64,000 bases of DNA from Psilocybe azurescens. Its lineage: Eukaryota > Basidiomycota > Agaricomycetes > Agaricales > Agrocybaceae. A program made the position numbers and the translations under genes. Positions 46,679-58,734 of this stretch are shown in pieces (within the stretch, counting starts at the first letter, position 1; each line of letters begins with the position of its first letter). Under the pieces are notes generated by a model. It made no database searches and was not told where the DNA came from. It worked only from the letters and a program-made list of their open reading frames with translations. The stretch spans positions 248,001 to 312,000 of the forward strand of contig JAJIRX010000880.1 in the NCBI GenBank assembly GCA_023853785.1, in the 5' to 3' direction.

Positions 46679-46857
46679 AGATGTGTGGTGGCTGGACGGA
46701 CGACTTTGTGATTTCTTTTTTCTTTCTTTTTAGTCGTGATATATGTTTAAGTTTGATGATGATTTTGAAATTCAAATATATCTGACTCTAGAGAGGTCAA
46801 CAGAGTGGCGAATCAGTAAGGAGCTCCGTGTGATTAGGTTCCACTTCCGCGTATATT

Positions 46858-48005
46858 TACGAGTCCTTTACGTAAGTAAAGACTCGTTCTTTACACAGGG
46901 ACCCAGCGAGGGCGCAATGTCAAGAATCTATCTTTGTGCGAATATATTTCCTGTTTTGTCTTTAATAACGTGACGTAAACGTGAATTGCTTTTGTAAAAC
47001 CGGCTTCTCCTGAGTTATTTTTTGCCGAATGATGCGCTTCGTAATTGGCAAGTCAGATGATTTGAGGAGGCAGAATCTCGTGATTCCGTGTGGTTGGGTG
47101 AAAGTGACTAAATAGGGTTTAGGTCACGTGATCCTATGCCACTTGAAGTTGAGACGCGAAGCCAGATGTGTTATGTTGTGGTTAGCCTATATAGTCACCT
47201 TGAGCATGTGTTGTAGCGTAGTTGACTCACTAGTAGGAGGCTAGAAGGAGACCTTTAAGTATCTACACACAGATACACACTGAAAGTATTAGGAAAATTC
47301 TAATATAATTGGGAGGTGAGTGGGTGCAATTTTATGGATTCCTCCTGAGGAGGTGGTTTGAGGAAAAAAAACTTGGGTGTACTCACATGTCCTTCATCAA
47401 GGAAACTCATTGCAATCTGCACATGATTTTTGCCTAAGTTTTCTTGCTTTATTTGCCTTACAAAGCCCTGGTTTTACTTGGCACAATCTCCCACACTCAA
47501 TGGGCAAGTGGAACCACACAAGTCTCAACTCCTTCCATCGCTTTGATAACATGACATGAATTCTGAATTCTGTTGCATTTGTCATCCAGCATTTTGATTG
47601 TACTATCACCAGTGTTTGTAAATTGACACTTTTCATTTATAACTTCACAACTGCAGCTTTGTTAAATCTAATTTTTAGCACTCTCATATAGACAGCTCAT
47701 ATGAACATCACAAAATACCTCCCTTTTCTCCAGTTTTTTTGCATTGCACATAGCAGGTCATTCATTATATAGCTTATAATTTTTGAAGCCATAAAGTGGG
47801 AGGCAGGATGGTAAAAATATGGCCCCCACATAGTAAAATGGCTCCTTTTTCTCTATTTTTTGGTATTGTGCATAATGAATTGTTCAGTATATGTAGTCAT
47901 AAATTTTGATGCTAAAAGTATAAGCATAAGTAAGCAAGGATGGCTCAAATCAGTCTCACAAAAGGACTCGTTATGCCATGCAAAGCAATGGCCATCAAGC
48001 CAAGT
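46858..48005 (+). mobile_element. Helentron/Helitron2-like non-autonomous element, copy 1 (1148 bp)
   Basis: Nearly identical to 56986-58136. The 5' end TACGAGTCCTTTACG can fold with GTAAAGACTCGT just after it. An inverted copy of the 5' tip (AAAAGGACTCGT) lies about 36 bp before the 3' end, followed by a GCCAT...ATGGC hairpin and a tail ending CCAAGT. The empty site in units C and D reads ATATTTTAAGAG, so the element sits between T and T without a target duplication. These asymmetric inverted repeats, the 3' hairpin and T|T insertion are the published marks of Helentron/Helitron2 elements. No coding capacity is seen. Confidence 0.75.
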
Positions 48006-48657
48006 TTAAGAGAGTTGTAACTGAACCAACTGATACTCCGGTAACTGCGAGGAGAATAAGGACGATTGATGTAGACTATAATAAGAGCCGAGGCCCGGTG
48101 CGACGATCTTCCCAATGGTAGACGTTTGGTCTTGGATGATGAGAAACCTGAGTAATTTACTATGTAGGACAAAAAATGGCTCTTTTTGATAATAGCCTTT
48201 AGGTCATTTCACATATGGCGAAGCTACCAGCACCATACGTATTAATACAGCGAAACCATACCATAATGCGCGAGGAAGTCAAGGGTGGAGCCAAATCTCC
48301 CGCTTGGCTCGGCATTGTGAATATCGTTAGCACTTGCTGAATCAGCCGTACATACGAAAGTGATAATGATCGCCTGCAATAACGGGCATCAGAGACGAAG
48401 AGTTTGTACACTCTGGTGAGGCTATCAGGGTGCGTCCCATTCGGTACGGACTTTCATTGCTTCTCATCAAAATTCATGGCGGAACATCATCGAGGGCTGC
48501 TGCAGACTACTATTAGCTGGTTGGACAATGGTCTAAAGTTTAACCGTGTCATAGCTATGTCATCAAGTTAATCTGAGGTATAAAAGGCAGGTGAAAGAGA
48601 GTATTCATATCAGAATTCACAAGACATTCAACAGCTTCAACTCTTTCGAGTATTATT
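48006..48657. other. upstream region of the SSCP gene, duplicated at 63180-63828
   Basis: Shares most of its length with 63180-63828, and its first 90 bp also with 56631-56722. It contains a TATAAAAGG box at 48579. Confidence 0.75.
48579..48586 (+). promoter_or_regulatory. TATA box of the SSCP gene
   Basis: TATAAAAG lies 79 bp upstream of the ATG and is conserved in the second copy (63749-63757). Confidence 0.6.
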
Positions 48658-49131
48658 ATGTTGTTCAACACTTTCTTCACCTCGCTGGCCTTCGTTACCA
48701 CCTTTGCCATTTCGTCGGTGCAGGCAACTAACACCATTGTTGCCTACGGAAACGATGACTGCACTGGATCGGTTGGCAACACTGTCAACTGTGATAACAG
48801 CTGCCATTCATTCGCGGGCAGACATTCCATCCAGGTGGGTTATCATATTATCTCATTTATTACTATATGCTGACTGAATAATTCTATCCTTTAATAATTT
48901 GTGCTCAGCCTTCGGGTGGAACTAACTGCATCCAATACTACACGGGAAGTGACTGCAGTGGCTCACGCATCAACGTCTTCAGCTACAATGACATGTGCCT
49001 GAAGGTCGACACTGGAGGACCCGTCGGATCGTTCAGGTGCAAAAGCGACTCGAACTTCTGCCAAGGTACGTTCTCGATTGTTTCTCGATGTGGCGTGCGA
49101 TAACTAAGTCATTTTACCATCAGACGTCTAA
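48658..49131 (+). CDS. small secreted cysteine-rich protein
   Basis: Exons 48658-48834, 48909-49065 and 49124-49131 join in phase to about 113 residues. A signal peptide starts MLFNTFFTSLAFVTTFAISS and continues VQA. The mature part starts TNTIVAYGNDDCTGSVGNTV. It has eight cysteines, in the contexts DDC, NC, SC, NC, DC, MC, RC and FC, spaced as expected for four disulfides. It ends NFCQDV-stop, with only the last codons in exon 3. The size, leader and Cys pattern are those of effector-like or hydrophilic small secreted proteins of mushrooms. No named family is recognised, and it is not a hydrophobin (no CC pairs). Confidence 0.82.
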
Positions 49132-50321
49132 ATCTCTTATGAAGCGTATCATTGAATTCAAGTTATTGCAGCACGCAGTTTCTTACATTCAATCGTAGGC
49201 TTACTAGAACGATAAAGTGGATAAAGTGGAGAGTATAATTCTGCTATTTAAAAGCACACCTTATTCGTTGAGTATTCTGGAATCAAACCCGCGTATTTTT
49301 CACACACTGTCCATGTCGAGAGTTATGTTACTTGTGTTATTTCCGACTGGAAGACGTGAGGATCGGCACGGACGTGTGTATTTTTATCAGGTATTTTGGA
49401 AGTTATTTATAGCACGTGTTTAATCATTTGCTCATCGGCGTGCATAGCCCAGAGATGAGCAATTGTTCTTTTGATTCTAAGGTAGACCCGTCGAATGCGT
49501 CGCCATCATTCACTGTGGTAGCTATATCAGGAGAATATAGCTCGGCCCAGTTGCACAGTTTGGTCCTCAGCGTGTAGGCGTCGTATGAATCAATCTGTGA
49601 TACTGTGATACGAAGCCTTTCATGTAAGGTAAGAATACCACTGTCTTAATGTATTCGGGAGGTAGGAGAGTTTTGGATAGTTCCTCGTTTTCACAACAGA
49701 CGGTGTGGTCGACGAATTGAGGTCAGCAAAACGGTTGTGATCTGCAATACCGGTGATGACGTGCGGATGCTATCCTGAGGGAACCAAGTTGTTTTACGAC
49801 CTCCAATCCAGTTGCGCACTTCACGCGGCGGATCAGTCGACTCGGAGATTGCCAGATCTATGGAACTTCTTCGCGTTCAACTCCAATTAGTTTTAATCAT
49901 CCTATTAGGTAAATTACCAGCCTAGGACAAGCCTTGGACATATTTGCCAACCGTTGTAGCTGGACAATCTGGCCAATGCCATCAAGTAGATTAGATCAAG
50001 TCATGTGATCCGGTAGTTTACAGTCTTCAGTCATTGTCGCAATCACGATCGCTTCTTGCCTCCTTCCACCACCACTGTCCTGATCCCCTACTCCACTGTT
50101 TCTCCAAAGTGTTATGTGAAAATGTCAAGAGGTAGTTGAGTGAACTCGATAATGCTAGTTTTTGTTGGATTTCGGGCTTTTGGACGACCTATAATATTGG
50201 CCAATCACTTACCTGAGCCTGTTATGACTAAGCGGCAAAGATTCCCTTACGGTTTGTAAGAGTTGACTTCAGATAAACACTTGAGAACATCGAGGGCGTA
50301 TTGTTTTTCAATGACAAAACT
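49132..50321. other. intergenic, no supported gene
   Basis: About 1.2 kb between the SSCP gene and the ribokinase relic. Only short ORFs are seen, with no repeat match elsewhere in the window. Confidence 0.4.
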
Positions 50322-50640
50322 GTAAGCAGAGATTAGATGAATTTGGAGAGAATTTTAAAAGTGGCCGTTCAAGTGAATGGTTCTTTCGGATTGGGTTTTT
50401 AGGTTTTGGTTTTTGGTTTTTGGAATTTGGTTTGGTTTTAATTTTGAATTCGATTTTTAGGCTGCGGGTATGTGCTGTGAGAGAGGGGCACAATCGATAG
50501 TTATCCTTCGAGAAGCAAGGTTGAGTCAAGAATGGTGGTGAGCGTGTGAAGGCACGATTTATATGTTTCGCTGGTAGGAGAATGAAGAAGAAAAAGAAGG
50601 GGATAAGTATACCTGGAATAAATTACCTGCGTGTTGCCTG
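50322..50640 (+). pseudogene. relic of the ribokinase-like gene 3' end
   Basis: Matches about 30890-31150: TTGGAGAGAATTTTAAAAGT (coding LERILK-like), the last intron with a longer TTTTGG-rich stretch, then GGCTGCGGGTATGTGCTGTG and the same stop and 3' flank (GGTAGGAGAATGAAGAAG). Only the last exons are present. It leads directly into array unit C. Confidence 0.85.
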
Positions 50641-52481
50641 AGAATCAATCCCGCTTCCCTTTGGATGTTCTTAAGGTCATGGTTTAGGTCTTTAGACGCA
50701 ATGTCACGCTGATGGTCAGCCCTTGTGGAGGATACAATGACATGGGGTACGCCACGCTCATATCGGTCCAAGTGACATGACTTACTTGGTACGCTATCAT
50801 GTTCGATATCGACTTCGATGGTATATCCGGCCAGGATTTCTGAACTCCATCATGAAATGTTCACACAAACACTTATTGACATTTCTAGGCGTTCCGCGGG
50901 CAAAAAGCACGATGTCCGAGCCTCATACGGTCCTTACACACCCTGATCTCGAAAAGCGCATTTAGTAGGGAAACCTCTCGATAACGCACCCTACATCCCT
51001 CACCTACAAAGCAATGCAACAGCATAATCGTATGTGTATAGACGATTGAAAATCATGTTACACATATCAGATCGCTTGTTCCAAGTATAATTACTCGCCT
51101 GCTGTTCGCACATACTCGTGGTCCACAGCTGTGCACGAACCAAGAACGGTAATTCGACATTGAAGAATTGGTGTTCGAGCTGTATATTATACGGCACTGG
51201 CTTGTGACCCATCCAATTTAATATCATACTTCTGGTAAAGACCATTAGAACATACCGACTGTGTGGCACTTCCTGTAAATCTAAGAATAGAAAGCAGGGT
51301 TCAAGTTGTGACTTGCGACTTATTATTCGGCCAGTCGTCCATGTCGTTCAAATTGCTGCAAGACGAGCAATGCATGTTCCTTGAGCAGGATTTTAATACG
51401 CATCAATATCACTGTCATAAAGTAATCGTAGCTACATTTGCTACTTATCACAAGACGCTGAACTACCTCATAATAGGTTTGAATTGAAAGAACTTCCTTA
51501 TCATTTAAATGTCGACAGGACCTTGCCTTACTTGGTCAAGACCCTAATTCTTTTTTTTACAATGTGCTGCAGCATTACCACATCTGTCGGCCTTCGAAAT
51601 TTAATCTGGTGTATGGGGTCGAGCACGTTTGTCATCGACTCGGACTTTGGTTGGCTGCCCAAAGTAATGGCTTCTTATCCGACCGATGGTCCCGAAGGAC
51701 ATTTAACTCACATCTCTGTGCAGCCTTTTCCAATACTGCAGGCGTGAACACCTGTTTGAAATTTAAAAACGGCTTTCAAACAGAACTTTGGTTTAAAAAT
51801 GTACTTCTTCCTAAACGGTAATTAAAATTTCCATATAAGGAAAACAGGGTCTTTTAACATGTGCATTGTTTACATAAAAACAGCTTTTTGATTTCAAACC
51901 GAGATAGGAGGCTGCAACGCAAATGTCTAGATGGTCAGGGAATAAGTCCATTGTCTTTTCCTTACAATAATATATGGATTGGCATTGATGCTGCTATCGA
52001 ACGGAGTCGCTGATTTCTTCCTGGGACCATCTAGATTCTAGTCATTTGTCATCTCTTCGGCACACACACCTCCTGTCGCGCCACCGTCATACCCAGAAGG
52101 TGTGGAAGGGCACGAGTTGACGGATAACCCATGATGCATGAGGCATAAATGAAGGGTTGTCTGTCGTTACTGCCATTCTCTTTTCGAATTTTTGAATATA
52201 TAATTTTGGAGGATAATGTGGTGCTCCGAGCTTTCCACCTTGATTTGTGAATCCACTTATAGCTAATCGTTTCCCAAGCATGGGAGCTTCGGGAGCTTCT
52301 AGGAGAGAGTTATTATTGCTCTGCGAAGACTGGAGGTATCGATCGAGGGACTTCCCTCTCAGAATTAGTGCAGTTTAACAATAAAGACAAGCAAATCATC
52401 GGTATATGCCGCGGAAAGAACATATATAATGGTAGGATTGTGTAGTGATTCTCCACCTTCCACGGAAGCCTTTCAAACATT

Positions 52482-53094
52482 ATGAGTCTCTCGCGCGGCA
52501 TCTATCGTATCTCCCAGTGGGGAACTTCTGAACAACCTCAGGTTTTAACTGCCACCGAGGATGGCGTCACCATTTCTCCTCCAAGTAGCACGCCTGATAG
52601 ACACCAAGAGGTAAAATGTTATTTTTGGCGAGCTCATGGTCCGCCACTTATCAGAACTCTCAGTGGTCCGTTGATATTCTTCCGAATGGAAACGTTGCCA
52701 TCCAGATCCCCGCTAGGCTTTTTCCTTCGCGTTCGCTTTCTTACGAAGGGAAACCGGAGCTAGGAAAGAGGATCATACTTGGGCCGCTTTCCGACTTTCA
52801 CACTCGTGAATGGCACGTTGAACTTGCGCCGCAACGCCCCTTGCCCATTCCATACTTGCGAGTCTATGTCTTCAATATTTTACTTATTAATTAATTTCTA
52901 CTTTCATCAGTATTCGTGTTCCAGATGAAGAGCTTATGGTAGCCGTTTCCCCATCACAATCCATCCAACTCAGGTATGTTATCGTCTTTCATTCTTATTG
53001 ACATCGAATACTGATCCTGTTGTAGCTTGCACTTGAACCATTTACCCCAGACCTTGGGCAAGCATGGGTTTTTGAACTCGTGGGTCCCGAGTAA
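52482..53094 (+). CDS. I66-inhibitor-like protein, copy C
   Basis: MSLSRGIYRISQWGTSEQPQ opens exon 1, and exon 2 includes VDILPNGNVAIQIPARLFPS, RIILGPLSDFHTREWHVELA and PIPYLRVYVFNI. A third exon contains RVPDEELMVAV, and the last reads LALEPFTPDLGQAWVFELVG with TAA at 53092-53094. In exon 3 the run TTTCCCC has one C fewer than copy A (TTTCCCCC), shifting the frame before the last intron. This is again a homopolymer difference. The 5' two-thirds is open. Confidence 0.55.
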
Positions 53095-53167
53095 AGTGAT
53101 GTTTCTGTTAAGCGTCGAAGAATAACGTTTCAACACGTTGTAACTTGAAGTAGTCTCGAAACCATGC

Positions 53168-54350
53168 GTGTACCTACATGTCTCTAGTACCGTCCTTACA
53201 AGATTTGCTATGTTATGGTACTTGTTTCACTGGAAACCTATCTGATTCAAATCCAAGTCCCAGGTGCCACCCGGGACGAACGTTCGAGCCACAAAGGAGA
53301 GTTGACCAATTCAAATAATTGCACTCGATTGGGCATGATATATGTTGAGTTCGCATGTCACAGTGCGGGGTTGGTCATTTAGATCCCTCTGTGAATCTCC
53401 GTGCTGCCGTAGATTACATACGACACACGGCATGCTCGCCGTTGTTTCATGTTGTATCTTGGTGTAGTCTTCTTTCTGTAGAGTAACTGCCTTGGGAGTC
53501 AACACTGTCGTCTATACTTTGGCTCTATCACGAGTAAGTGATAGTGTCAAGTAGTAGTTTTTGAGAATATCATATTCACTCCATTCGGGGCTCTGTTTGA
53601 AGGAATTGGGGTTGCTCTCTGTGACAAGTAGCAAAAGCAGTCATTAAGAAGTTTTGAATTCCAATGCGATCCTTTTATTCTCACTGGAAAAGGTCTGAAT
53701 ACCTTGTAAATTCAAGTCTACGGAGCCGTCAACACTGTTTCCATTTTGAATGCAGCTTATCTTGGTAAAAACAAAAAGGTCAACTAGCCATCATGAAGTT
53801 CTCAATTGCGAAACGATGTCTTCTCTTCCCTTATGTAGGTTACAATTTGACTGAGCACCGATTTGAGCAATCTCCTAAAGGGTGTCGCAGAGAACTCCAG
53901 TATGGTTGACCAATTGAACATTAATCCCCGTACATATATGGAATAGTTCTTAAATATAGATTAAAATTCTCAACTTTCCCAGATATCAACTCGAGCGCCC
54001 TGGACATATAACTATTGTTCCCTTAGGCCCCAGACATAGAACACTGAGATATTGAGACATAGAAGTCTGGTTCCCACACATAAAATTATCTATCCCATAT
54101 ATTACAAATGATCTCATACATTGCTTTGGCTCAATCCCAATGCTGATGTAATCCAAAATGTCCAACGATCCTCAGTCGGCTAAGCCTTGACTTCTCTGAA
54201 CATGAATATCACTTGACTGAGTCTTGGCTAATTTCTATCATTGCCCATCGTATGTAGACACTCATGCGCATAAAAATCTTTACGGCTACGTTCCCTCTCG
54301 CTCAACTGTAGTCATCTTTATCCTACTCTTTGCCGCTTCCATTCGTGAGT
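53168..54350. repeat. 1.2-kb spacer, unit C copy
   Basis: Counterpart of 39517-40735, for example the shared stretch TAACTGCCTTGGGAGTCAACAC (GGGGGT in unit B). No gene was found. Confidence 0.7.
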
Positions 54351-54490
54351 GCTAAGCGCTGAGTGACGTCAGTGGTCACTTCACAACAGATTGTGATCAC
54401 TGTGCAGTATGTCACAGTCCATCAAAATCGGCTGAACAACCAGCTCATCTCGACCTCGACATCTGTCACCGCACCACCCCCACTAAACAG

Positions 54491-56466
54491 ATGTCTTCGA
54501 CGACGAAGCCAACGCCGACTCGGCTCCCTTCAAATATCCGACTGCCAGGGGAGAAGAAAGCCTATGTCCCGTCTAGCCTCACTTGGGCGGCTCAACAAAG
54601 AATTGCCACCTCATGACCCTTGATATCTCGCCGGTCGTCATTCACCGGCCTGACGTCAATGCCAAAATCACAGAGGACATCGAAGACATCGCACAAGCTG
54701 GTCGAGTTCCCTTTGCGCGGCTTGCGGATGTCAGTGATGGCTTGACGCTGGGGCATGAGAGGGACAGTGGTGAGTACAAAAGCCAGGCGGAGCGGATGAA
54801 CAAGGTGTAGAGATAAGGGGCGGGTTTCAAATGTATCACTGCGCACTGCGTCGCTGAGTCATTCAAGATGAAACCCTGGTCGCCGTTCTTGAAGAGAGAA
54901 CACAATGTGTTTCCTAGAGCGTTCGACGAAGCGTTGTATGTCGTAAGTCTGTCTATTTTCTCCACATTACACCAATATAACTTCTTTGTAGATGTATTAC
55001 TCGCCACTATTGCCTGGAAACTCACTCCTCGGTACCAGCAAAGACACGCACAGAAATGACCATCCCCGCACATCTCTTCGATGCTGAAGAAAATGGGTAC
55101 CAGTGGACATATTGCACATCACGACCCGAACGATCCTCAAGTGACACGAGAGAGGACTCATTTCCTCGAGCTCTCCCGTTCAAACTCGCGCACCCCGGCC
55201 CAGAGAGCCTGTCACCCCTCGGGACTCCCCCCTCCAGCGGAAATGGACGAAGGAAATGATCCCGGTTTCGTCACAGACCCCGGTTTCGCGACAGAACCTA
55301 ATATCGGAATCACGACAGAGCCAGAGTCAGAGCCAGAAACACCGTGTCTGAAATCATACCAGGAGTAGTGGCTACGCCCTACGAAATCGATCCTGGCGCG
55401 GAGACTGATCCTGGCATATATTCGCAGTGCATGGTGTGGCTATCTTCTTTGGACTCGGTGAAAAGGACATCCTGGAATAGGTCGCCAACGGTGGTATCAT
55501 AAAGTGCATGATCGAAGAAGATGATTGGGAGATTGAGGAATGTCATTTCACGCGCGACCCACATACCGTGTATCCTCGTATATACAACGATTTCTTCAGT
55601 ACGCCTTTTCATCCTTTCACTCTTTCTTTCTAAGTGATCACTCTCTAGCCATTAAATCCTGCTCACATGGCTCAAACTCTCGATCGACCACGTCCACGCC
55701 CAATTCACGCTTAATCCACGCTCCTCGCGCGCCACGAAACCAATGCTCAGCGTGCCCTTTCGTCCTCTCTTACTCTCTCCATCCCCAAACAGCTGACCGT
55801 ATCTGGTGCCCTGAAAATCTCTTGCCATGACACTCTCAAGCTCACAAGTCGACTGTTCAGACTGCGGAGGGATGTCAACCTCGTGTCGAATGTCTTGGAT
55901 GCGCCAGAGCTATTCTGAAGTAAGGCTAGTCTAAAGGATCTGTATGACGCAGCCAGAAAGTATATGGAGATCGGGCCGAGGATGCAGGTGTTGAACGAGA
56001 AGCTGGGGGTAGCAAGTGATTTCGTAGGTCGTTCCTTCTCCGGAGACGAGTGTATTGCTGACTTAAACTTTGTTTTTAGTTGGATGCCATTTGTGACCAT
56101 CTGAATAACTGCGATGGAGCGGATAACGTGGATTATTGTCGGGTGCGTCTTCTTCCGTCCGAGTCCGACCAATCAAGTTCGACTAATACGTTTCCTCCTC
56201 ACATAGGTTCATCTTAGTTGCATGTCTTGTCGAACTGGTATGCTCATTTTTCCCTGTATATTTATTCAATCTCATCAATAAATTAAATTCACCTCTTTCA
56301 AGGCGAATTAGTAGCCAGACTCATCTTCCACGCAGCAACGACCAGCACGAACATGGAAGCGCTCGCTGCAACCAGCGCTTCTGTTCTTCCTCCTCAGATA
56401 TCACGGGAAGAAACGCTCAAGGTGCCCGAGCGCTTAATGGTGGTCCAGTTGCAACCGCAGTCGTGA
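54491..56466 (+). pseudogene. RMD1/DUF155-family gene, copy C, disabled
   Basis: Keeps MSSTTKPTPTRLPSNIRLPG, GFVTDPGFATEPNI, EEDDWEIEECHFTRDPH and the short exons near the C-terminus. It has a TGA after MSRLASLG-type sequence, TAG/TAA in GTGTAGAGATAAG (near 54806), and a deletion of about 75 bp that removes the equivalent of WKEPEQTEEPAKQREGKVAG near 55430. Stops also interrupt the VPELF segment (TTCTGAAGTAAG). Clearly a pseudogene. Confidence 0.7.
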
Positions 56467-56630
56467 AGATGCGTGGTGGCTGGACGGACGACTTTTAGTC
56501 ATGATCTATGTTTAAGTTTGATGATGATCTTCAAATTCAAATATCTGACTCTGGGATATGACCATGAGGTCAACGGACTGGCGAGTCAGCAAGGAGCTCC
56601 GTGTGATTACGTTCCACTTCCGCGTATATT

Positions 56631-56722
56631 TTAAGAGAGTTGTAACTGAACCAACTGATACTCCGGTAAATGCGAGGATAGTAATCGACATAAAGATTAA
56701 AGACGTTTGATGTAGAATATAA
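56631..56722. repeat. fragment of the SSCP upstream module
   Basis: Matches the start of 48006-48657 and 63180-63828 (TAAGAGAGTTGTAACTGAACC), then breaks off into X-segment sequence, showing that unit C once ended with an SSCP module. Confidence 0.75.
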
Positions 56723-56977
56723 AACTGATAGATGGGGAGGTAACATTAAGAATCAATCCCGGTTCCCTTTTGAAATTCTTAAGGTCATGGTTGAGGTCTT
56801 TGGACGCAATGTCGCGCTGAAGGGCAGCCCTTGTGGAGGATACAACGACATGGGGTACACCGCACTCGTATCGTTCAAAGTGACATGACTTACTTTATAT
56901 GTAATGCCCCTTCAAGAGACTCTGGACACATATTCAATTTCTCGACTGAAGCCGATAAACTCAGCCTCTCATATATT

Positions 56978-58734
56978 AGGGAGGTTACGAGTCCTTTACG
57001 TAAGTAAAGACTCGTTCTTTACACAGGGACCCAGCGAGGGCGCAATGTCAAGAATCTATCTTTGTGCGAATATATTTCCTGTTTTGTCTTTAATAACGTG
57101 ACGTAAACGTGAATTGCTTTTGTAAAACCGGCTTCTCCTGAGTTATTTTTTGCCGAATGATGCGCTTCGTAATTGGCAAGTCAGATGATTTGAGGAGGCA
57201 GAATCTCGTGATTCCGTGTGGTTGGGTGAAAGTGACTAAATAGGGTTTAGGTCACGTGATCCTATGCCACTTGAAGTTGAGACGCGAAGCCAGATGTGTT
57301 ATGTTGTGGTTAGCCTATATAGTCACCTTGAGCATGTGTTGTAGCGTAGTTGACTCACTAGTAGGAGGCTAGAAGGAGACCTTTAAGTATCTACACACAG
57401 ATACACACTGAAAGTATTAGGAAAATTCTAATATAATTGGGAGGTGAGTGGGTGCAATTTTATGGATTCCTCCTGAGGAGGTGGTTTGAGGAAAAAAACT
57501 TGGGTGTACTCACATGTCCTTCATCAAGGAAACTCATTGCAATCTGCACATGATTTTTGCCTAAGTTTTCTTGCTTTATTTGCCTTACAAAGCCCTGGTT
57601 TTACTTGGCACAATCTCCCACACTCAATGGGCAAGTGGAACCACACAAGTCTCAACTCCTTCCATCGCTTTGATAACATGACATGAATTCTGAATTCTGT
57701 TGCATTTGTCATCCAGCATTTTGATTGTACTATCACCAGTGTTTGTAAATTGACACTTTTCATTTATAACTTCACAACTGCAGCTTTGTTAAATCTAATT
57801 TTTAGCACTCTCATATAGACAGCTCATATGAACATCACAAAATACCTCCCTTTTCTCCAGTTTTTTTTTTGCATTGCACATAGCAGGTCATTCATTATAT
57901 AGCTTATAATTTTTGAAGCCATAAAGTGGGAGGCAGGATGGTAAAAATATGGCCCCCACATAGTAAAATGGCTCCTTTTTCTCTATTTTTTGGTATTGTG
58001 CATAATGAATTGTTCAGTATATGTAGTCATAAATTTTGATGCTAAAAAGTATAAGCATAAGTAAGCAAGGATGGCTCAAATCAGTCTCACAAAAGGACTC
58101 GTTATGCCATGCAAAGCAATGGCCATCAAGCCAAGTTCAAAGTTGAGCGAACTCGGATTCTCGTTCTCATATTCTATGATTTGTAATCGCAAAATTCAAG
58201 TTCCGCTGTGACCTATGTGTGACCGGATACTTTTCGTTATCAAGATCATCTTCGCTTTTGTCTTTCATCTTCAAGCCCCTACGCTCTCTCTCATACCTTG
58301 TCAAGTTTCTCTCCCTGTTGCTAACATTTTTGTTTTCTACAACATGATAAAACTCCCTAAGTCTGACCTTTCCGTGCTATATGCGGAGGGGTCTTCTGCA
58401 TACACCCAGGCTAAATGCATATTTCCCGCCTTCGGCACTGTTATCTCGGCCATTGGGATAACGAGAAAGAAGGATAGATAGAATTGCTTTTGTATCAAGA
58501 TCAGATAGTTGCTTTAATTTATCAACAGACATCTGATCCGGGGTGAATGAGGATATTTTTGACAATCATGGAGAGGATGTAGTCGTTTAAAAACCTATGA
58601 ACACTTTTGACCGGCATAGTTGTGTTTACAAGAGGCAGTAATCTATTATCTACATAAGCGGAGCTTAAAAATATGTTATGTAAGGCTGCGAAATACGAGA
58701 TCGAATCCGAGTTCGCTCAACTTTGAACCTCCCT
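56978..58734. mobile_element. 606-bp terminal-inverted-repeat element, itself interrupted
   Basis: Left end AGGGAGGT (56978-56985) and right end ACCTCCCT (58727-58734) belong to long inverted repeats. After removing the inner Helentron-like element, the left TIR reads AGGGAGGTTCAAAGTTGAGC and continues GAACTCGGATTC. The right end gives the same on the opposite strand. ATT flanks both ends (56975-56977 and 58735-58737), and the uninterrupted unit A sequence has a single ATT (CATATATTGCTC), so there is a 3-bp target duplication. No transposase ORF is seen: a MITE-like non-autonomous DNA element. Confidence 0.8.
56986..58136 (+). mobile_element. Helentron/Helitron2-like non-autonomous element, copy 2 (1151 bp)
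   Basis: Differs from 46858-48005 only by small changes, mostly in T or A runs. It is inserted between two T bases of the left TIR of the 606-bp element (GAGGT|TCAAAG), again with no target duplication, so it moved after that element had landed. Confidence 0.78.

Larger units (their letters stand above)
36669..46790. repeat. tandem-array unit B, carrying a 3.84-kb insertion
   Basis: Second copy: X segment 36669-38090, I66-like gene 38822-39438, a spacer specific to B and C (39517-40735), then an RMD1-like copy split from its upstream region by the element at 40835-44675. It continues to about 46790, followed by a 1.15-kb Helentron-like element and an SSCP gene module. Confidence 0.85.
50641..56725. 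repeat. tandem-array unit C
   Basis: Third copy: X segment about 50641-51820, I66-like gene 52482-53094, the B/C-specific spacer 53168-54350, an RMD1-like copy 54491-56466, and the first 90 bp of the SSCP upstream module (56631-56722). Confidence 0.85.

Noticed and set aside
46858..48005. Solo LTR of a retrotransposon
   Set aside because: The ends are not TG...CA and there is no 4-6 bp target duplication. The asymmetric inverted repeats and T|T site fit a rolling-circle element better.
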